This document shows positions 11,112-22,992 of a stretch of DNA of 64,000 bases, in pieces. The stretch is from Phallus indusiatus (taxonomy: Eukaryota > Basidiomycota > Agaricomycetes > Phallales > Phallaceae). The stretch spans positions 186,001 to 250,000 of the forward strand of contig JAQFWX010000036.1 of assembly GCA_027605045.1 (NCBI GenBank), in the 5' to 3' direction. A program made the position numbers and the translations under genes. The stretch's first letter is position 1. The number at the start of each line of letters is the position of its first letter. The notes under the pieces are model-generated. The model was not told the origin of the DNA, did no database searches, and was given only the letters and a program-made list of their open reading frames with translations.

Positions 11112-12576
11112 ATGTCGCAACCTTCGTCCGAAATCCCCGATCACAGTACACACCCAGACACAGACATTGACACAGACGCAATCCCGAATCCGAACCGCTC
11201 TTCGATAGACCTCTCCATGGAACTTGAACGACAATTGGAAGCGGATGCTGATGGCCAAACTACATTAACAAAGCAGCAGCGACTGTCCTTGGATCCGAAT
11301 GTGCTGGTACATATCGTCACGCAGCTACGAGAGTCTATTGACACTCTCAACCACGAAAAGGAGGATCTGGTCAAACAGCTGACAGAAAGCCATTCGCGTA
11401 TCGCCGAGTTCAAAGACACAATTTCTCTGCTGATGGAACGCTGCTCTACGCTAGAAACTGACCTTGATGCTTCTCGGAAAAAGAATAAGGATGATGAAGA
11501 AGCTATCGTCATGCTTCGATCAAAAGGTGAAGTCCCCCGCCTTATATATGATATGAAATTTCCTAATGCAAATTCCTGATTTAGTCGAGGAAAGCAGACA
11601 GGGTCTCATGAGGTTGCAGTCAGAGCGCAATGCTGAAAATTCGAACAAGCACAAACGTATGACTTTGGACGTGAACGCGCCCGCACGCACATCCTGGGGT
11701 TCCCCGCGTTCTGCTAATAGAACCTCTTTTACGCCAATTACGGGATCAGGAGTTGCGGGAATTCCGTCGAACCTTAGCCGACGGAGTCCATCGTTGTCCA
11801 TTAATGAAACTGACCCAGGATTTGCTGCTTTCGTAGCAAGCTTGCCAAACTCGCCTGTAAAAGCCGGGACGGACCGAGCTAGTCGTCATAGATCTAGTAT
11901 GTACGGTGTCCCTCCTACCGAGCGGATCAGTCCAGGTCGAGTTAGCCCCGCGTCTGTCGAAACAGAGTCTTTGAAACGCGAATTGGCTGCCGCTAAAGCT
12001 GAACTCGAGGAGACAAAGAACGAACTACTCGAATCGAACGAGGCTCGTGACGCTAACGCGTCTTGCGTCAAAGCCTTGCGGGATTATATCAGTCAGCTAG
12101 GTGACTCTCCGAACTCAGTCTCGCCAATGAATTTACCGAAAAGCGAGAGCAAGCCCACAAAAGCATCTGGATGGAATTTGAATTTATTATGGGCTACTAC
12201 GAATCACGACGCTACAGGCGGAACAAAACCACGAGCAGCTTCGATAACTTCCGCACGGTCTGCAATATCAGATGATCAGAATGTAGTCGCACAGCCCGTC
12301 CCGCTCCGAAGTAAGTTTGGCTCTCTCTTTGCCAGACAAACGTCCGTCAGTTCAACAAGCACGCATCCCTTATCCTCCGAATTTAACCATGATGAACCCA
12401 TTCTCAATGGCTCAGACGTCTCTTCTATTATATCCGTTCCGGGGACCTCAGCTCCTCATAGCCCTCCAGCGGCCGATAAGAATCCTTCTGTTTATATCCA
12501 TCACGAAGCAGACGAAAATACCCCTGTGCCGACCGACAGAGATCATGTGGATTTGAAGAGAATACCATTAACATAA
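11112..12576 (+). CDS. Coiled-coil, Ser/Pro-rich protein of unknown function
   Basis: Two exons of about 470 aa, with one intron (about 11527-11583) joining MLRSK to VEESRQGLMRLQSERNAENS. The N-terminal part starts at MSQPSSEIPDHSTHPDTDID and is acidic. A first coiled coil runs from VLVHIVTQLRESIDTLNHEK to TLETDLDASRKKNKDDEEAI. A Ser/Pro-rich stretch follows, then a second coiled coil (ESLKRELAAAKAELEETKNE) and a disordered C-terminus. I do not recognise the family. Basidiomycete genomes contain many such disordered coiled-coil proteins of unknown role. Reading frame and splice site are clean, so the gene is very likely real. Confidence 0.75.
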
Positions 12577-12857
12577 AAAATAACGCTTTCTTATTTTTCT
12601 GATTTTCATTTTTCGTCCTTCGCATGCAATGATTCGTGTCATGTTTTTCCCTACTTTATGCGTGTAGCGTGTTTATGATGTACTTATACTCTAGAATTCA
12701 TATCGGCGATACAGCCTAATGCCAGTCAAATAGTTTTCAATTTGTTTCCAATACGATCGTTAAGGTACCTTCTTGAATCTTGACACGTGCGTCACACGCG
12801 TGACACACTGGCTCTCGGAACGTCCCAGTCCTCAGCTGGAAAGCAGCTGCAGCTTGA

Positions 12858-15800
12858 ATGGAGCATTACGATCCTCGCACAAGAACAAAAGTTGCCCTAA
12901 AAACCAAACGTATACTGACAAACTCGTAAGGTCCATCTTTCATTTCTCTCAGTATTTCAAATTAAATGAATTGAACCAGGTTATCTGCCGAACAGTTGTC
13001 ACAATTAGTTGTGCCTAATATATTCTTTGTTTGTTCTCTTATCGCTGCCAAAGAATGGATCCTAGATGAGCATGCAACTCCCATGTGGGTCGTTCTCAGA
13101 GTACTTGGGAGCGGAACGATTGGGTCACTGGCGTGGATGTCTTTTGGGAATCGACCCCTAACAGCTAATCTAGACGTAAGCGAACAATAACAACAACACA
13201 ACGATTAGCTGCAAGCTGATTTGACACTGATTCACTTGTAGTGGACGACGATCGCAGGTGTTGCCTTTTTAACATTCGTTCAGCAATTGTCTGTTTATAT
13301 CATGCTTCAACGGTTATCTGCTGTTCGGTCAGGCCCTTCCGTTGTTTGGGTTTATTACCCCTTTCTAATTGTCGTGTTTTTATCAGTGCATTGATACTTC
13401 TCCAGGCCTCAAAAGCTATCTTCGATTCTCTTGCGACGGTGTGTTATTATCTGAAATTTGCTATTGCTCTAATTACGAGTGGAATTTAGCCCCGACAATC
13501 ACCCCTTTGTATTCTGGCCGTACTTCTATCTTTTGCGTCATCTTCCGAATACTCTTTGAAAAGCGCTGCGCATGTTCTTCCCGCTTATATTGCCTTGATT
13601 TTTCATGTCTCGGTATCAAATGCTCTCGAGACAACATGGAAGCACTCTGATCTTGCTGTAATGTCTGGAAAGGGTCATGTTCAGGCACTAACGATTTCAT
13701 TATCGTTTGCCATTTCAGCTGTATTTTATGGACTCGGTCGTGCCACTGTAAGAGTCTTTATATTGTCGTATCTTCAAACCTCAAGTTTGTTTTTTTTTTG
13801 CAGTCCATGATCCCCGAGTCTATCATACTTCCCTATTCTTCGTATTACCCTATACCATTCATTGCCGTATCTACACTCTATTTGTTTCCCAAGGCATCTC
13901 GTTCTATCAGCTCCCTTATTCCACCCTGGCAAATATTCTTGCTGTCACTCCTTAGCACCACGGCATTTTCCATGCTTTTTGGCTATCTCGCGTTCCATCA
14001 ACAGTTTTCATTCATAGACCCTATCGTTGCATGCCTTTTACTCTACGGTACGAATCATTTTTGCGTTCGAATTCTCGCAGAATCTTAACCTGTCGTAAAG
14101 GTTCCGCACTGACACTGAAAGATCCTGAGGGTATGCCTCCCACCTCAAGCACGTCAAGACTAGTGGACTCATATCTCAAGATTATCTTATCGAATCCTGA
14201 ATCCCGAAAGATTTTTTACTTTCTTTTGCTTAATTTATCATATATGGGCATACAAGTTGTCTATGGCATTGTTACAAATTCTCTGGGTCTGATTTCGGAC
14301 GGTAAATAATGTTGTCCAACAATATTCTTACTTGAACTGATGTTGTTCACAGCCATTCACATGGCATTTGACTGCATCGCGATTGCTATGGGACTGTTTG
14401 CTTCTGTTGCAGCTACCTGGATGCCCAATGAACAATATACATATGGGTGTGTATTTGACACTTAAAATAATCGATAAATTTCTCATTTCATTTTTAGCTA
14501 TGGTCGTATCGAGACGCTGTCGGGTTTCGCAAATGGAATTTTTTTGCTCTTAATTTCTATATTTATTATTTTTGAAGCCATTCAACGACTGTAAGAGTAC
14601 CATTGTTCCCTCTTTCGATATCAAGGTGATTGACAATGTCAATGCAGTATCGATCCCCCAGAAATGAGCACGAATCAACTGTTACTTGTGAGCAGTTTAG
14701 GCTTGGCCGTCAATCTGTTTGGTATGTTTGCTATGGGAGGGCATCATCATCATGTAGGTTCGCTTTCAAATAGATGGTCTCTTTTGCTTATAAGGACACA
14801 GGGCGGACATTCACATTCACATGGAGGCCATTCTCATGGACAAAGCCATTCACCTTCCGATCATTCACATACTCATAGTAGCCCGCCGATTCACCCACAA
14901 CTGGATCATTCGAATACCCATTCTCATTCAGAAGCTCCCGCACAATCACACTCTCACTCGCATTCACATTCACATCTACAGCCACCCCAAATCGTTCATT
15001 CCCATAGTCATAGTCACGATACCCAGACTCATACCCATAACCCAGGACATACCCGGTCCTCTACGCATTCCCATTTCTCTTTATCGCCAACTATTCCTTC
15101 ATCTGGGCACCGTCGAACAGTATCTATTGTATCTACTAATGACCTAAAGGAAAACCAGCATCAACCTCTCTCACCTCTCTCACCGACATCCCCCACATCT
15201 ATTAACGGACATCGACGATCGGCGAGTCATTTAAATGGCGTAGACCCAGATCTTCTGCACTTAAATTCACCAGAGAGTCCAGAAACCCCTCTCACACCTA
15301 GCTATCAGTTCGGACTAGACACTCATTTTACGGAACATCATCACTCACAACATGTACCTAATCTGCATGACCATAGCCACCATCCCCCGGTTCACGAAGG
15401 ACACAGTCACAACATGCGCGGTGTAAGTACACAATTGATCAAAAGAGGAAAAAACAGTAGAGACTGAAAGGTTTTCGTCAGGTTTTCTTGCATGTCATGG
15501 CAGACACGCTGGGATCTGTTGGCGTTATCATATCTACTTTATTGATTCAACTCTATGGATGGACTGGTTTCGATCCGATTGCATCTCTTTTCATTGCCAT
15601 TCTTATTGCTGCCAGTGTTCTACCTTTGGTCATTGATTCCGGAAGGGTCCTTTCATTGGGTGTCGATAAAGGGCGTGATCGTAAAATTCAAAATACGTTA
15701 CAAGAGGTAGCAATCTCATTAAATGAACCAGCTATTTTACACATGCTAAGTGCTCATTTTTTCAGCTAAAACATATCGATGAGATCGAGTCGTATTCACA

Positions 15801-16020
15801 CGCACGCTTCTGGCCGAAAGATTCTGCGAAACTGGTTGGATCTATTCACATTCAACTGAAACCGCGGGCATCTGCTGATCCTACCGGTCCCCATTCAGCT
15901 CGCGGTGTCACATACCCTAATATCGACCGTGTACTGGAAAATGTAGATAACTTTTTGAGAAACCGAATCAGCGGTTTAGACGAGCTTACTATACAGGTCG
16001 AAGGATCGGACAAGCGGTAA
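12858..16020 (+). CDS. MSC2: MSC2-like zinc transporter (CDF family)
   Basis: About ten exons. Exon 1 starts MEHYDPRTRTKVALKTKRIL at 12858 and joins SLSAEQLSQLVVPNIFFVCS. The N-terminal half has multiple hydrophobic segments, the extended transmembrane part typical of MSC2/ZnT5. The C-terminal half is the cation diffusion facilitator core: GIQVVYGIVTNSLGLISD then AIHMAFDCIAIAMGLFASV (the HxxxD zinc site), a histidine loop of over 200 aa rich in HSHSHG repeats, then FLHVMADTLGSVGVIISTLL (HxxxD again), ending VEGSDKR. Msc2 forms an ER/Golgi complex importing zinc. An apparent frame change near 13,340-13,390 resolves as an intron (gtcagg..atcag) joining RLSAVR to ALILLQASKAI. A second apparent stop near 13,490 is also inside an intron. 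Confidence 0.88.
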
Positions 16021-16366
16021 AATAGAGTAGTTTACTTTCGGACTCAGTTTTTCTTGTGCTTGCTGTCTTACCTTCCTATGGACCATCTTTTGTAATGTAC
16101 GGGCACTGGTTGTTGACGTTGACTCACTAAATTATAAAAGGATTTTCAGCATTGCCATATCGCTATCATGTAGCTTTTTCGGATGCATTTTTTTTCGTTA
16201 AAACTTGATCAGATCACCCAAATTGGTATATTTTTTTGGAAAAACGCGTTATAATTTGATGGTAAAGCTTAAAGGCCTAACATTGGTCCTGAGTGAGAGC
16301 GTTTTGCTCTGAGTTATCTAATCCGCAACTCAGCCTACAAGAAGTTAGTATCGTACCACCATCCTA
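16021..16366. other. Intergenic spacer
   Basis: 346 bp AT-rich spacer between the zinc transporter and RRP45. Nothing recognised. Confidence 0.4.
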
Positions 16367-17539
16367 ATGCGACCGCCTTCTCCATCGATACCTGAACGAG
16401 ATTTTACTTTTGCTGCCCTGAAGCAGTCATTAAGATTGGATGGGCGACAGCTCCTTGAAATGCGAACACCATCTTTCACCTTCGGTCCTGAATTGGGGTA
16501 TGTAGAATGTGCACTGGGGAAAACGCGGTATTGTAGCCCTTTTTACGTGTTTCAAAAGGTTTTAAACTAATGAAAATACAGTGTTTTAGCGCAGGTTGAT
16601 GCTACTATGACAAAACCTATCCCTGAACGACCTTTTGAAGGGATAATATCCATTCATTCAGAACTTTCGCCGATGGCATCGACACAGTACGAAGCGGCAG
16701 GACGGTAGGGAATTTGTTCGTTAAATGAGAAAGTATGGCTAATTTATGTTATTCATATTATTTATTAAGACCTTCAGAGGAAGAAATAATAATTACGCGA
16801 ATGCTTGACAAAATTATACGTCGCTGTGATTCCGTTGACAAGGAATCATTGTGCATCTTGGCTACACAGAGGGTTGGTTTCAAAGTGCCGTTCTAAATGA
16901 TTGATAATTTTGGCTTGACATATGTATCATTTTGAATTGTTAGGTCTGGCATCTTCGAGTGACCGTACATTTCTTGGCGGATGCAGGAAACTTGTTGGAT
17001 TGTGCCTGTCTGGCTGCCATGGTGGCTCTTAAGCACTTCCGACGCCCAGAAGTTGAAGTTAACGGAGAAGACGTTGTTGTTGTAAGTGTGGGATACTTAT
17101 GATTATGATTATACTTTTTGTCAATTCTTATTTTTGTAGCATTCTCCTCTGTCGCGCGCACCGGTGCCATTGGCCATTCATCATACACCCTTCTGTTTCT
17201 CATTCGCATTATTCCCTGATCCTGATGTACCTCCAGTGCTTGATCCTTCTCAACTGGAAACTTCACTTTGTGAAGGGGTGGTCTCTCTGGCATTAAACGC
17301 TCAAAAAGATTTATGTGTTGTCCAAAAGGCAGGCGGTGTCCCATTATCCCCTGAAGATTTTCTTAAATTAGTTTGTGAGATTTACTCTTTTCTATTCTTC
17401 ATGTGGTGCTGTTCTGATTTCTCTTTTTCTTTTCTTATTTTGCGTAGCAATTGGGGTGGAAAAAGTCAAACAATTAGATGCTATTGTACAGGATGCTTTG
17501 GCCATTGATTTCAGTAAACGGCAAATAGAAGTGCGCTGA
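16367..17539 (+). CDS. RRP45: Exosome complex subunit RRP45 (EXOSC9-like)
   Basis: About six exons. The N-terminus MRPPSPSIPERDFTFAALKQ is followed by SLRLDGRQLLEMRTPSFTFG, the conserved RNase PH start (LR-DGR). The next exons give VLAQVDATMTKPIPERPFEG, WHLRVTVHFLADAGNLLDCA and CLAAMVALKHFRRPEVEVNG, the core RNase PH fold with the D-x-G-N-x-x-D site, and QKAGGVPLSPEDFLKL. The last exon ends KQLDAIVQDALAIDFSKRQI then EVR at 17539. RRP45 is one of the six ring subunits of the RNA exosome (3'-5' RNA decay and rRNA processing). It is intact; a partial duplicate of an unrelated gene lies 15 bp downstream. Confidence 0.9.
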
Positions 17540-17589
17540 AAACTGCAATGGATATTGAACAGTCCACTTTTACCGGTCAACATATTTCG

Positions 17590-18000
17590 ATCCAGTGGGA
17601 CTGACACCAATCAGGATCAAGATAGTGCTAGCTCCAAGGCCTATTATACAGCAGAGGATGAAGCAAAGGACGGAGCGTTGAATCAGAGGGTCCAGTCGAC
17701 GCTCGTGAGACTAAATAACAGATTTTACAAGGCGTTTACGATCACTGGACTAACATTCGCAACTGTTCTATTTTGGTATCTTCCTTACATCCGAAAATAT
17801 CTCCCCCTTTAAATATGTTTTTCCTCTCATAATTAAACCATTGTAAGAAGAATATCTCCACCGCCGCCGTGAACCTTAAACCCTGCACAGAGAAGTCTGC
17901 CCCAATCGGCTACAAGCCTCCATCCTAGTCTGAACGCCCTTTGGATCGACTAATACCTGATATTTGAAATGCGCTGCATTGATTGACCGATCTGAACTCC
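17590..18000 (+). pseudogene. 3'-terminal remnant of an MLKL-NTD/kinase-like gene
   Basis: The stretch reads TNQDQDSASSKAYYTAEDEA, then an acidic/repeat part and a hydrophobic C-terminus FYKAFTITGLTFATVLFWYL to YIRKYLPL (stop at 17812). It is clearly homologous in DNA to the 3' end and downstream flank of the intact gene at 20034-22992 (compare about 22795-23190). Shared downstream landmarks include the ctgcacagagaagtctgcc / ctgcacaagaaagtctgcc segment. Only the last part of the gene is present, with no upstream exons, so I treat it as a broken partial duplication. The hydrophobic tail here looks like a single transmembrane anchor that is out of frame in the full-length copy. Confidence 0.7.
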
Positions 18001-18499
18001 ATTCTTGTTCTCGAACGCATGAACGCAAACACGTATGCCTCTCATCGAGCTGGTGCCTGTATCCGCCTCGCGCCTGATTTCACGAATATTTCAGGCCTTT
18101 GCCCAGTCGTGCAGACACCTAATAAAAGTCTCATGCGAGTTGAATCATCCCATTTTCCTCTGTGTTATTCTGAGCACATTAGCAATACAAGTATGCATTC
18201 GTATCGGCGTTGACGAAGGCGTTATGCATGTATAACGTCCGATTATGGCCTTCCGGCATGTATCCATCAAGCGCCAGCACTGTTGGTCCATTCAGTTGAC
18301 CAACTGGTTGAGAGGTGTATTGAGAGGAATATTGGGATTTAGTTGGCAGCAATGGCATGTAGAAACGTAGAAGATATCGCCACATAGATCTTTAAACCTG
18401 GAGTGCAACTCAAGGCGGTACTTGGAAGAGCGGGCTGCTTATGATCGTCACTATCGAAAACGTGATTGAAAGGTCCTGCAGCTGTCCTGCAGGATAAAT
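18001..18499. other. Spacer left of the inverted-repeat transposon
   Basis: About 500 bp with no supported gene. It ends in the left copy of the 9-bp target duplication. Confidence 0.4.
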
Positions 18500-18508
18500 C
18501 CGAAGAAT
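18500..18508. repeat. Left 9-bp target site duplication
   Basis: ccgaagaat, repeated exactly at 19285-19293 on the other side of the element. Confidence 0.9.
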
Positions 18509-18692
18509 TAGCCTCGAGACCAGGCCTTGTGACAGCGTTACCTCCCCGGCTCCTTTTGGAAGGTGGAGAAGCGTCGCGAGGGGAGGTTCCGCTGTTCAAG
18601 GCCTGGCACAAATGACTGCGGCACCGCTGGTGACATCGGAAATGTCACGCGTCCGGGGTCCATTTCACAAAAACCATTGTTTTTCCGCAGAA
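18509..18692 (+). repeat. Left terminal inverted repeat (184 bp)
   Basis: Identical base for base to the reverse complement of 19101-19284. Includes the internal landmarks ggcaccgctggtgacatcgg and ttttccgcagaa at its inner end. Confidence 0.92.
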
Positions 18693-18777
18693 CACCTCTA
18701 TAGAAATACTTCTTTCTCTATGATATTAAACTGAAAATGCAAATATAAAGAATTTGTTTTTTTCTTTTTCCTCAAAA

Positions 18778-18925
18778 ATGAGCCCTCCAACATCAGTTAC
18801 TGGTCAGCCTCATCCAAGCTTCATCAACAGTAAGACACACCCTCCGCACCTACTCTACTACTTTTGTGCGATTTTTAGAGCATGGATTTAATCTAAATAT
18901 GTCACATTGCTGTTCAAAAGAGTAA
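18778..18925 (+). CDS. Possible two-exon mini-gene carried by the transposon
   Basis: Inside the element, an ATG at 18778 after a TATAAA-like and pyrimidine-rich leader opens MSPPTSVTGQPHPSFIN. A good donor (gtaaga) lies at 18830. An acceptor (atttttag) at 18878 continues KHGFNLNMSHCCSKE and stops at 18923-18925. The predicted product is 32 aa. It looks like a captured host gene start (Pack-MULE style) or a small protein of its own. No family is recognised; the coding status is a guess based on splice signals. Confidence 0.3.
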
Positions 18926-19100
18926 CTAGACATGGTTTTATAAACCCCTTCTTCACCAGTGCCGGTTGAATGCTGAAAGCCTGATCAAACCAAATACAGC
19001 ATGATAAAGGTTCAAATGTATTTTTCTTTCTCTATAAGAAATGTTTATATCTACTATGAGACCTCGATCTGGCCTAAAAAAAGTACATTTGTTTGAGGAT

Positions 19101-19284
19101 TTCTGCGGAAAAACAATGGTTTTTGTGAAATGGACCCCGGACGCGTGACATTTCCGATGTCACCAGCGGTGCCGCAGTCATTTGTGCCAGGCCTTGAACA
19201 GCGGAACCTCCCCTCGCGACGCTTCTCCACCTTCCAAAAGGAGCCGGGGAGGTAACGCTGTCACAAGGCCTGGTCTCGAGGCTA
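19101..19284 (-). repeat. Right terminal inverted repeat (184 bp)
   Basis: Reverse complement of 18509-18692, followed directly by the second 9-bp target duplication at 19285-19293. Confidence 0.92.
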
Positions 19285-19293
19285 CCGAAGAAT

Positions 19294-20033
19294 GGAGTTC
19301 ATCCAGTCCCGGGTGATGCCCCCTAAAAAGACCCGAACGATCGAGGATGTGACGAGCCATTTGAAACAACCAGAACCGATCATTGTGGTCAGTTTCTGGG
19401 ACGTCGATTGAAATTGGAGTTCAGGCATTGAACATGATACAATGATTATAGGTCCGTGTCGACCATATGACTGCAGGAAGAAAAGACTTAAAATGGAGGC
19501 GGTATGAGGCGGTATGCAAGCAACAGAAAACAATCAAGTCAAAATACTTGTGTGGTACCGGTCTTGTAACCTTTGCGCAATGTTTGCTTATTTCTTCTAC
19601 ATTAGATATGATTCGTTACTCGTATGAGATTGTCCAGTTCTTCTGAATGTTGCCTGGTCTGGTCATGTCTACGGCTTGACTCCTCTGACTACGGTACTTT
19701 TCCGGTCACTGCAAACTGTAAACCAAATGCAGACATCCTTATTATCTGCGACAACGACCCAAATGGGATGGAGAGTTTCGACGTAGAAGACGTTGATACT
19801 GATATACGCGTTGTATACGCGGTTGAATGTAAGTCACTAAGCCTGAGGGTGGCAAAGCGCGCATCTTGATGCAATGCAGCTCCAATTGGACGACATTAAC
19901 TGCTGTATCCAGAGGCAATACAGGAAGCTCCCCGACAGGCATAGGAAAAGTGCGCATTTGACATATAAAATATCCATGTGATCGATATATCATATAGTCG
20001 GTGTAGCACTTCACGCCACACAGTCCCCAAGGT
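19294..20033. other. Spacer upstream of the MLKL-NTD-like gene
   Basis: About 740 bp. Short open frames occur on both strands (for example 19624-19869 plus) but none shows family resemblance or convincing introns. It probably holds the promoter of the next gene. Confidence 0.4.
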
Positions 20034-22992
20034 ATGGTTTTCGGGAAGAAAAGGTCTACTACTAGTAGTCCCCAGAAGGAGCCTGAGGCATCGGCTTCAA
20101 CCATAGTGTCGGTTTTGCAAAAAGAAGACTGGGTATCTAATGCCTTCCGAGTCGCTGAATTGACTAGTGCGATGGGGGAGCTCCTACCATTCCCGTATTT
20201 AAAGGGTGCAGCGGAACTAGTCAAGATTCTGCTAAAGCCTATCCAAGTGAGTCGGTCATTAAATGTATGGATCTCACTCCTGAGTGCTGATAGAAAATAA
20301 GCAAATGCAACAGAATCAAGACGATTATAAGACACTGACAATTAAAGTCACAACTATTCTCCAAATGCTTCATGAGGAAACTAAAAAGGATTATGAAGCC
20401 GCGTCAGACTCGTTCGACAGCTTTGAGAAAGGCTGTGAAGAATTTTACAAGTATGCAATTCTGCTCGTATAAGATATTTACCAGTTTGAATCCACTTAAA
20501 CAGATGCTTACAAGACATCTCAAATGATCTCGAGTCCTTCAGTAAACCACATAAATCAAAACTCCTTCGGAAATATTTCGCAGCTGATCGTGAAAAAGAT
20601 TCGTTGGCACGTTATCAAAGTCAGATAGACGAGTGTCGGATTAATCTTATGGTGAGTACGAATATATTTGGCACAGATCTTGGTTTCATTCCAGTCCCAT
20701 ATCTAGCTCAGGGGGGTCATACGTCTCCAAATAAGCAACGACACAGACGGGACGGACACTCATGTAAGTCGGATTTCTCGTTCACATTCTGAAGTCTTCT
20801 GAAAGTGACCAGTTCGAAAAAATTCGACTGGGCGATCTAAACGTGCTCAAGACTATCTCGGATGGACAACTTGAACACTGGAAAGTCCAATGGAAACAGG
20901 AGAGTCAAGCACGGATGGTTCGTGTCTACAAAGGTCGGGACGCTATTCCCGTGCGTGGTACAAAAATATACTGTTACTTCTTTGCAATCTTATACTTTCA
21001 ACAGAGATTTAAAGCAGAAAAGGAGCTGCACTCGCGATATCGGTAATACACTCGTCTCTTGTGAAATGGTTATAAACGGTAGCTCATTCTTTATGCAAGT
21101 CATCCAAATGTGATGCAGCTATTCGGCATAATCACGTCGAAAGAAAGCCCTGGCCTTGTCTTTACACAAAACTGTTCGTTTATGTCACTTCACAAACTCA
21201 AAATTAAAACTTATTATTTGCGTATATAGCGTGGTGTATTCCATTCAAACAATTCAAACTGACATTCAGCGATGCATTGGGTCGGTACATAGATTTGCGC
21301 CATGCAGTGAGTCACCACAATATCCGATGAAATTTCTTCTTCTAATACATCTCAGACTTCGTCTTTTTCTGTGAGAGCTTGAACCGACCACGATTCCGCT
21401 AATTGTTTGTATCTCACCGTTTGTCTCACGCTTATAGCAAGGCTGTGAATACGTGGCAGAGAATATATCTCATGATGCCATTATATCTTGGCGGGATCTG
21501 AAATTCTCTCGCGATTTTATCGGTTTCAAAGACCGTGAGGATGGATATCTTGCCTCTTGTTATGTGAACGTTCTAGACGGACGCGGGCTTGTCGTATTTG
21601 TTAGTTCATTTTTCTCATCTCTAGATGCATAAAAAATTATTATTGTGAATTCATTCTTCAATATCAGGAATGGTGGCCGAATATCCTACAAGTCATACCT
21701 ATTTCTCAGCGGCGGGTCAGCTCTACTAGCACTATGTCTCGAAAGGAGTTGACCAAGATTATGGAAGGAGTAGACATACTGAGTTTGTCCGAAAAGTCAA
21801 ATGTTCTTTCGGACCCTTCTTTCTTGTGGGATTTCTATGGTGTCATATATGTCAATATATGGAAGGACGTCTCCGCACCAGTATATTCTGTCTACACTGG
21901 TGACATTCTATTAGCCGATATACACAACAATGCACTTGACGCTTCGGACGTAACAATATTAGGGTTCTTTCCATGTGAAGAAACACCATCATTGGATTGG
22001 TTTATTCGTGGTGAAATGCTGCATACAAAAGTGACCGTTGAAGATTGTGGTGAACAGTTCAGGTATAGCACGTTTCCCATCATGTAGCAGCACTGAATAT
22101 CACTTGAATGTTTTCAGGATTCGCGTTTTTGTGGATACAGCAGGCATTTCGGCTACCGACGATCTTCAGACAGTGGTGGTTGAATGTGATGTTGGGTATT
22201 CGGATTATGCTTCCTGGCAACAATTGGCTGGTGCATATATTAGTCAAATTGGCTGCTTACTTGCAAGAACCGATAAAATGCACGAGTCCTGTAATGTTTG
22301 TGTTGGTACGCAAATTCCACTACTATCATGTCATTGTATAGATAATTAATCAAGCATACGGTCACTAGTTACGGGATTCTCGTGGCACATCCAGATTCCT
22401 TCCAGGCTCAGGTGTTCGGTTGGAACGTCTGGGTATAAAGAGTTATACTTCTTTATTTCGAAACCGGCGGTGCACGATGAAACACTGGATACATACTGGT
22501 CTTTTGATCCTTCAGGGTTCGAGAGACTATATTGTTCTGATATGGACGCCCTCGGTTTCAACTTAAATGCACTCAGAGTTCAAATTCGTCGAACCCTCCT
22601 TGTGCTTAATATTGGTTATGAAGATTTTAAGTATATTCAGAAGGCTCACACTGTGTTGGGCATCGATCCAAAAAGCGATGAAGGTGCTCGTATCTTAGGT
22701 CTTCCTTTGATATGTCCTATCCAACCTGAATCAGGCGATGTATCCGACAGTGAGTATATTTGAGTCGTAACTGATGCATCAATTTCTCACTTTTTCGCAA
22801 GACTCTGATCAAGATGCTGATAGCTTCGAATCTTATCATACAGCGGAGGATGATGCGGAGGATGTTGAAGTAGAGGACGGAGCGGGTGATGAAGCAGAGG
22901 GTGGATCAGTCGACGCTCATGACAGTAACACTTTTCACCAACATCAGATTTTACGAGGTGTTCACAATTGCTGGAGTCACATTCACGACTAG
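20034..22992 (+). CDS. MLKL-NTD-like four-helix plus kinase-like domain protein
   Basis: Many short exons from ATG 20034. Residues 1-70 (MVFGKKRSTTSSPQKEPEAS, then AELTSAMGELLPFPYLKGAA) and the next two exons (YKTLTIKVTTILQMLHEETK, then SFEKGCEEFYK and DISNDLESFS) form a helical bundle like the MLKL/HeLo-type N-terminal domain common in Agaricomycete cell-death and NLR-like proteins. The following exons (FEKIRLGDLNVLKTISDGQL, RVYKGRDAIP, FKAEKELHSRYRHPNVMQLF then GI) match the N-lobe of a protein-kinase-like domain. Lysine/glutamate positions are present but I see no complete HRD/DFG set, so it is probably a pseudokinase. The C-terminal third (LDTYWSFDPSGFERLYCSDM) ends in an acidic tail. One exon joint near 22,300-22,450 is unresolved. 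Function is inferred: a membrane-acting or allorecognition cell-death protein. Confidence 0.68.

Larger units (their letters stand above)
18509..19284. mobile_element. Non-autonomous TIR transposon, MULE-like
   Basis: A 776-bp element bounded by perfect 184-bp terminal inverted repeats (18509-18692 and 19101-19284; terminus TAGCCTCGAGACCAGGCC) and an exact 9-bp target duplication. Long TIRs with a 9-bp duplication are the signature of Mutator-like elements, although other superfamilies with similar duplications cannot be excluded. There is no transposase, so it must move with help from a relative elsewhere. The 408-bp core is AT-rich and contains a gene-like unit (see 18778-18925). Perfect TIR identity suggests a recent insertion. 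Confidence 0.88.

Noticed and set aside
13260..13500. Apparent frameshift in the zinc transporter gene
   Set aside because: The change of frame and the stops are explained by two introns with good borders (gtcagg..atcag and gtgtgt..atttag) that restore family-like sequence.
19742..20341. 199-aa minus-strand open frame
   Set aside because: It is antisense to the first exon and promoter of the MLKL-NTD-like gene and shows no family resemblance or splice support.
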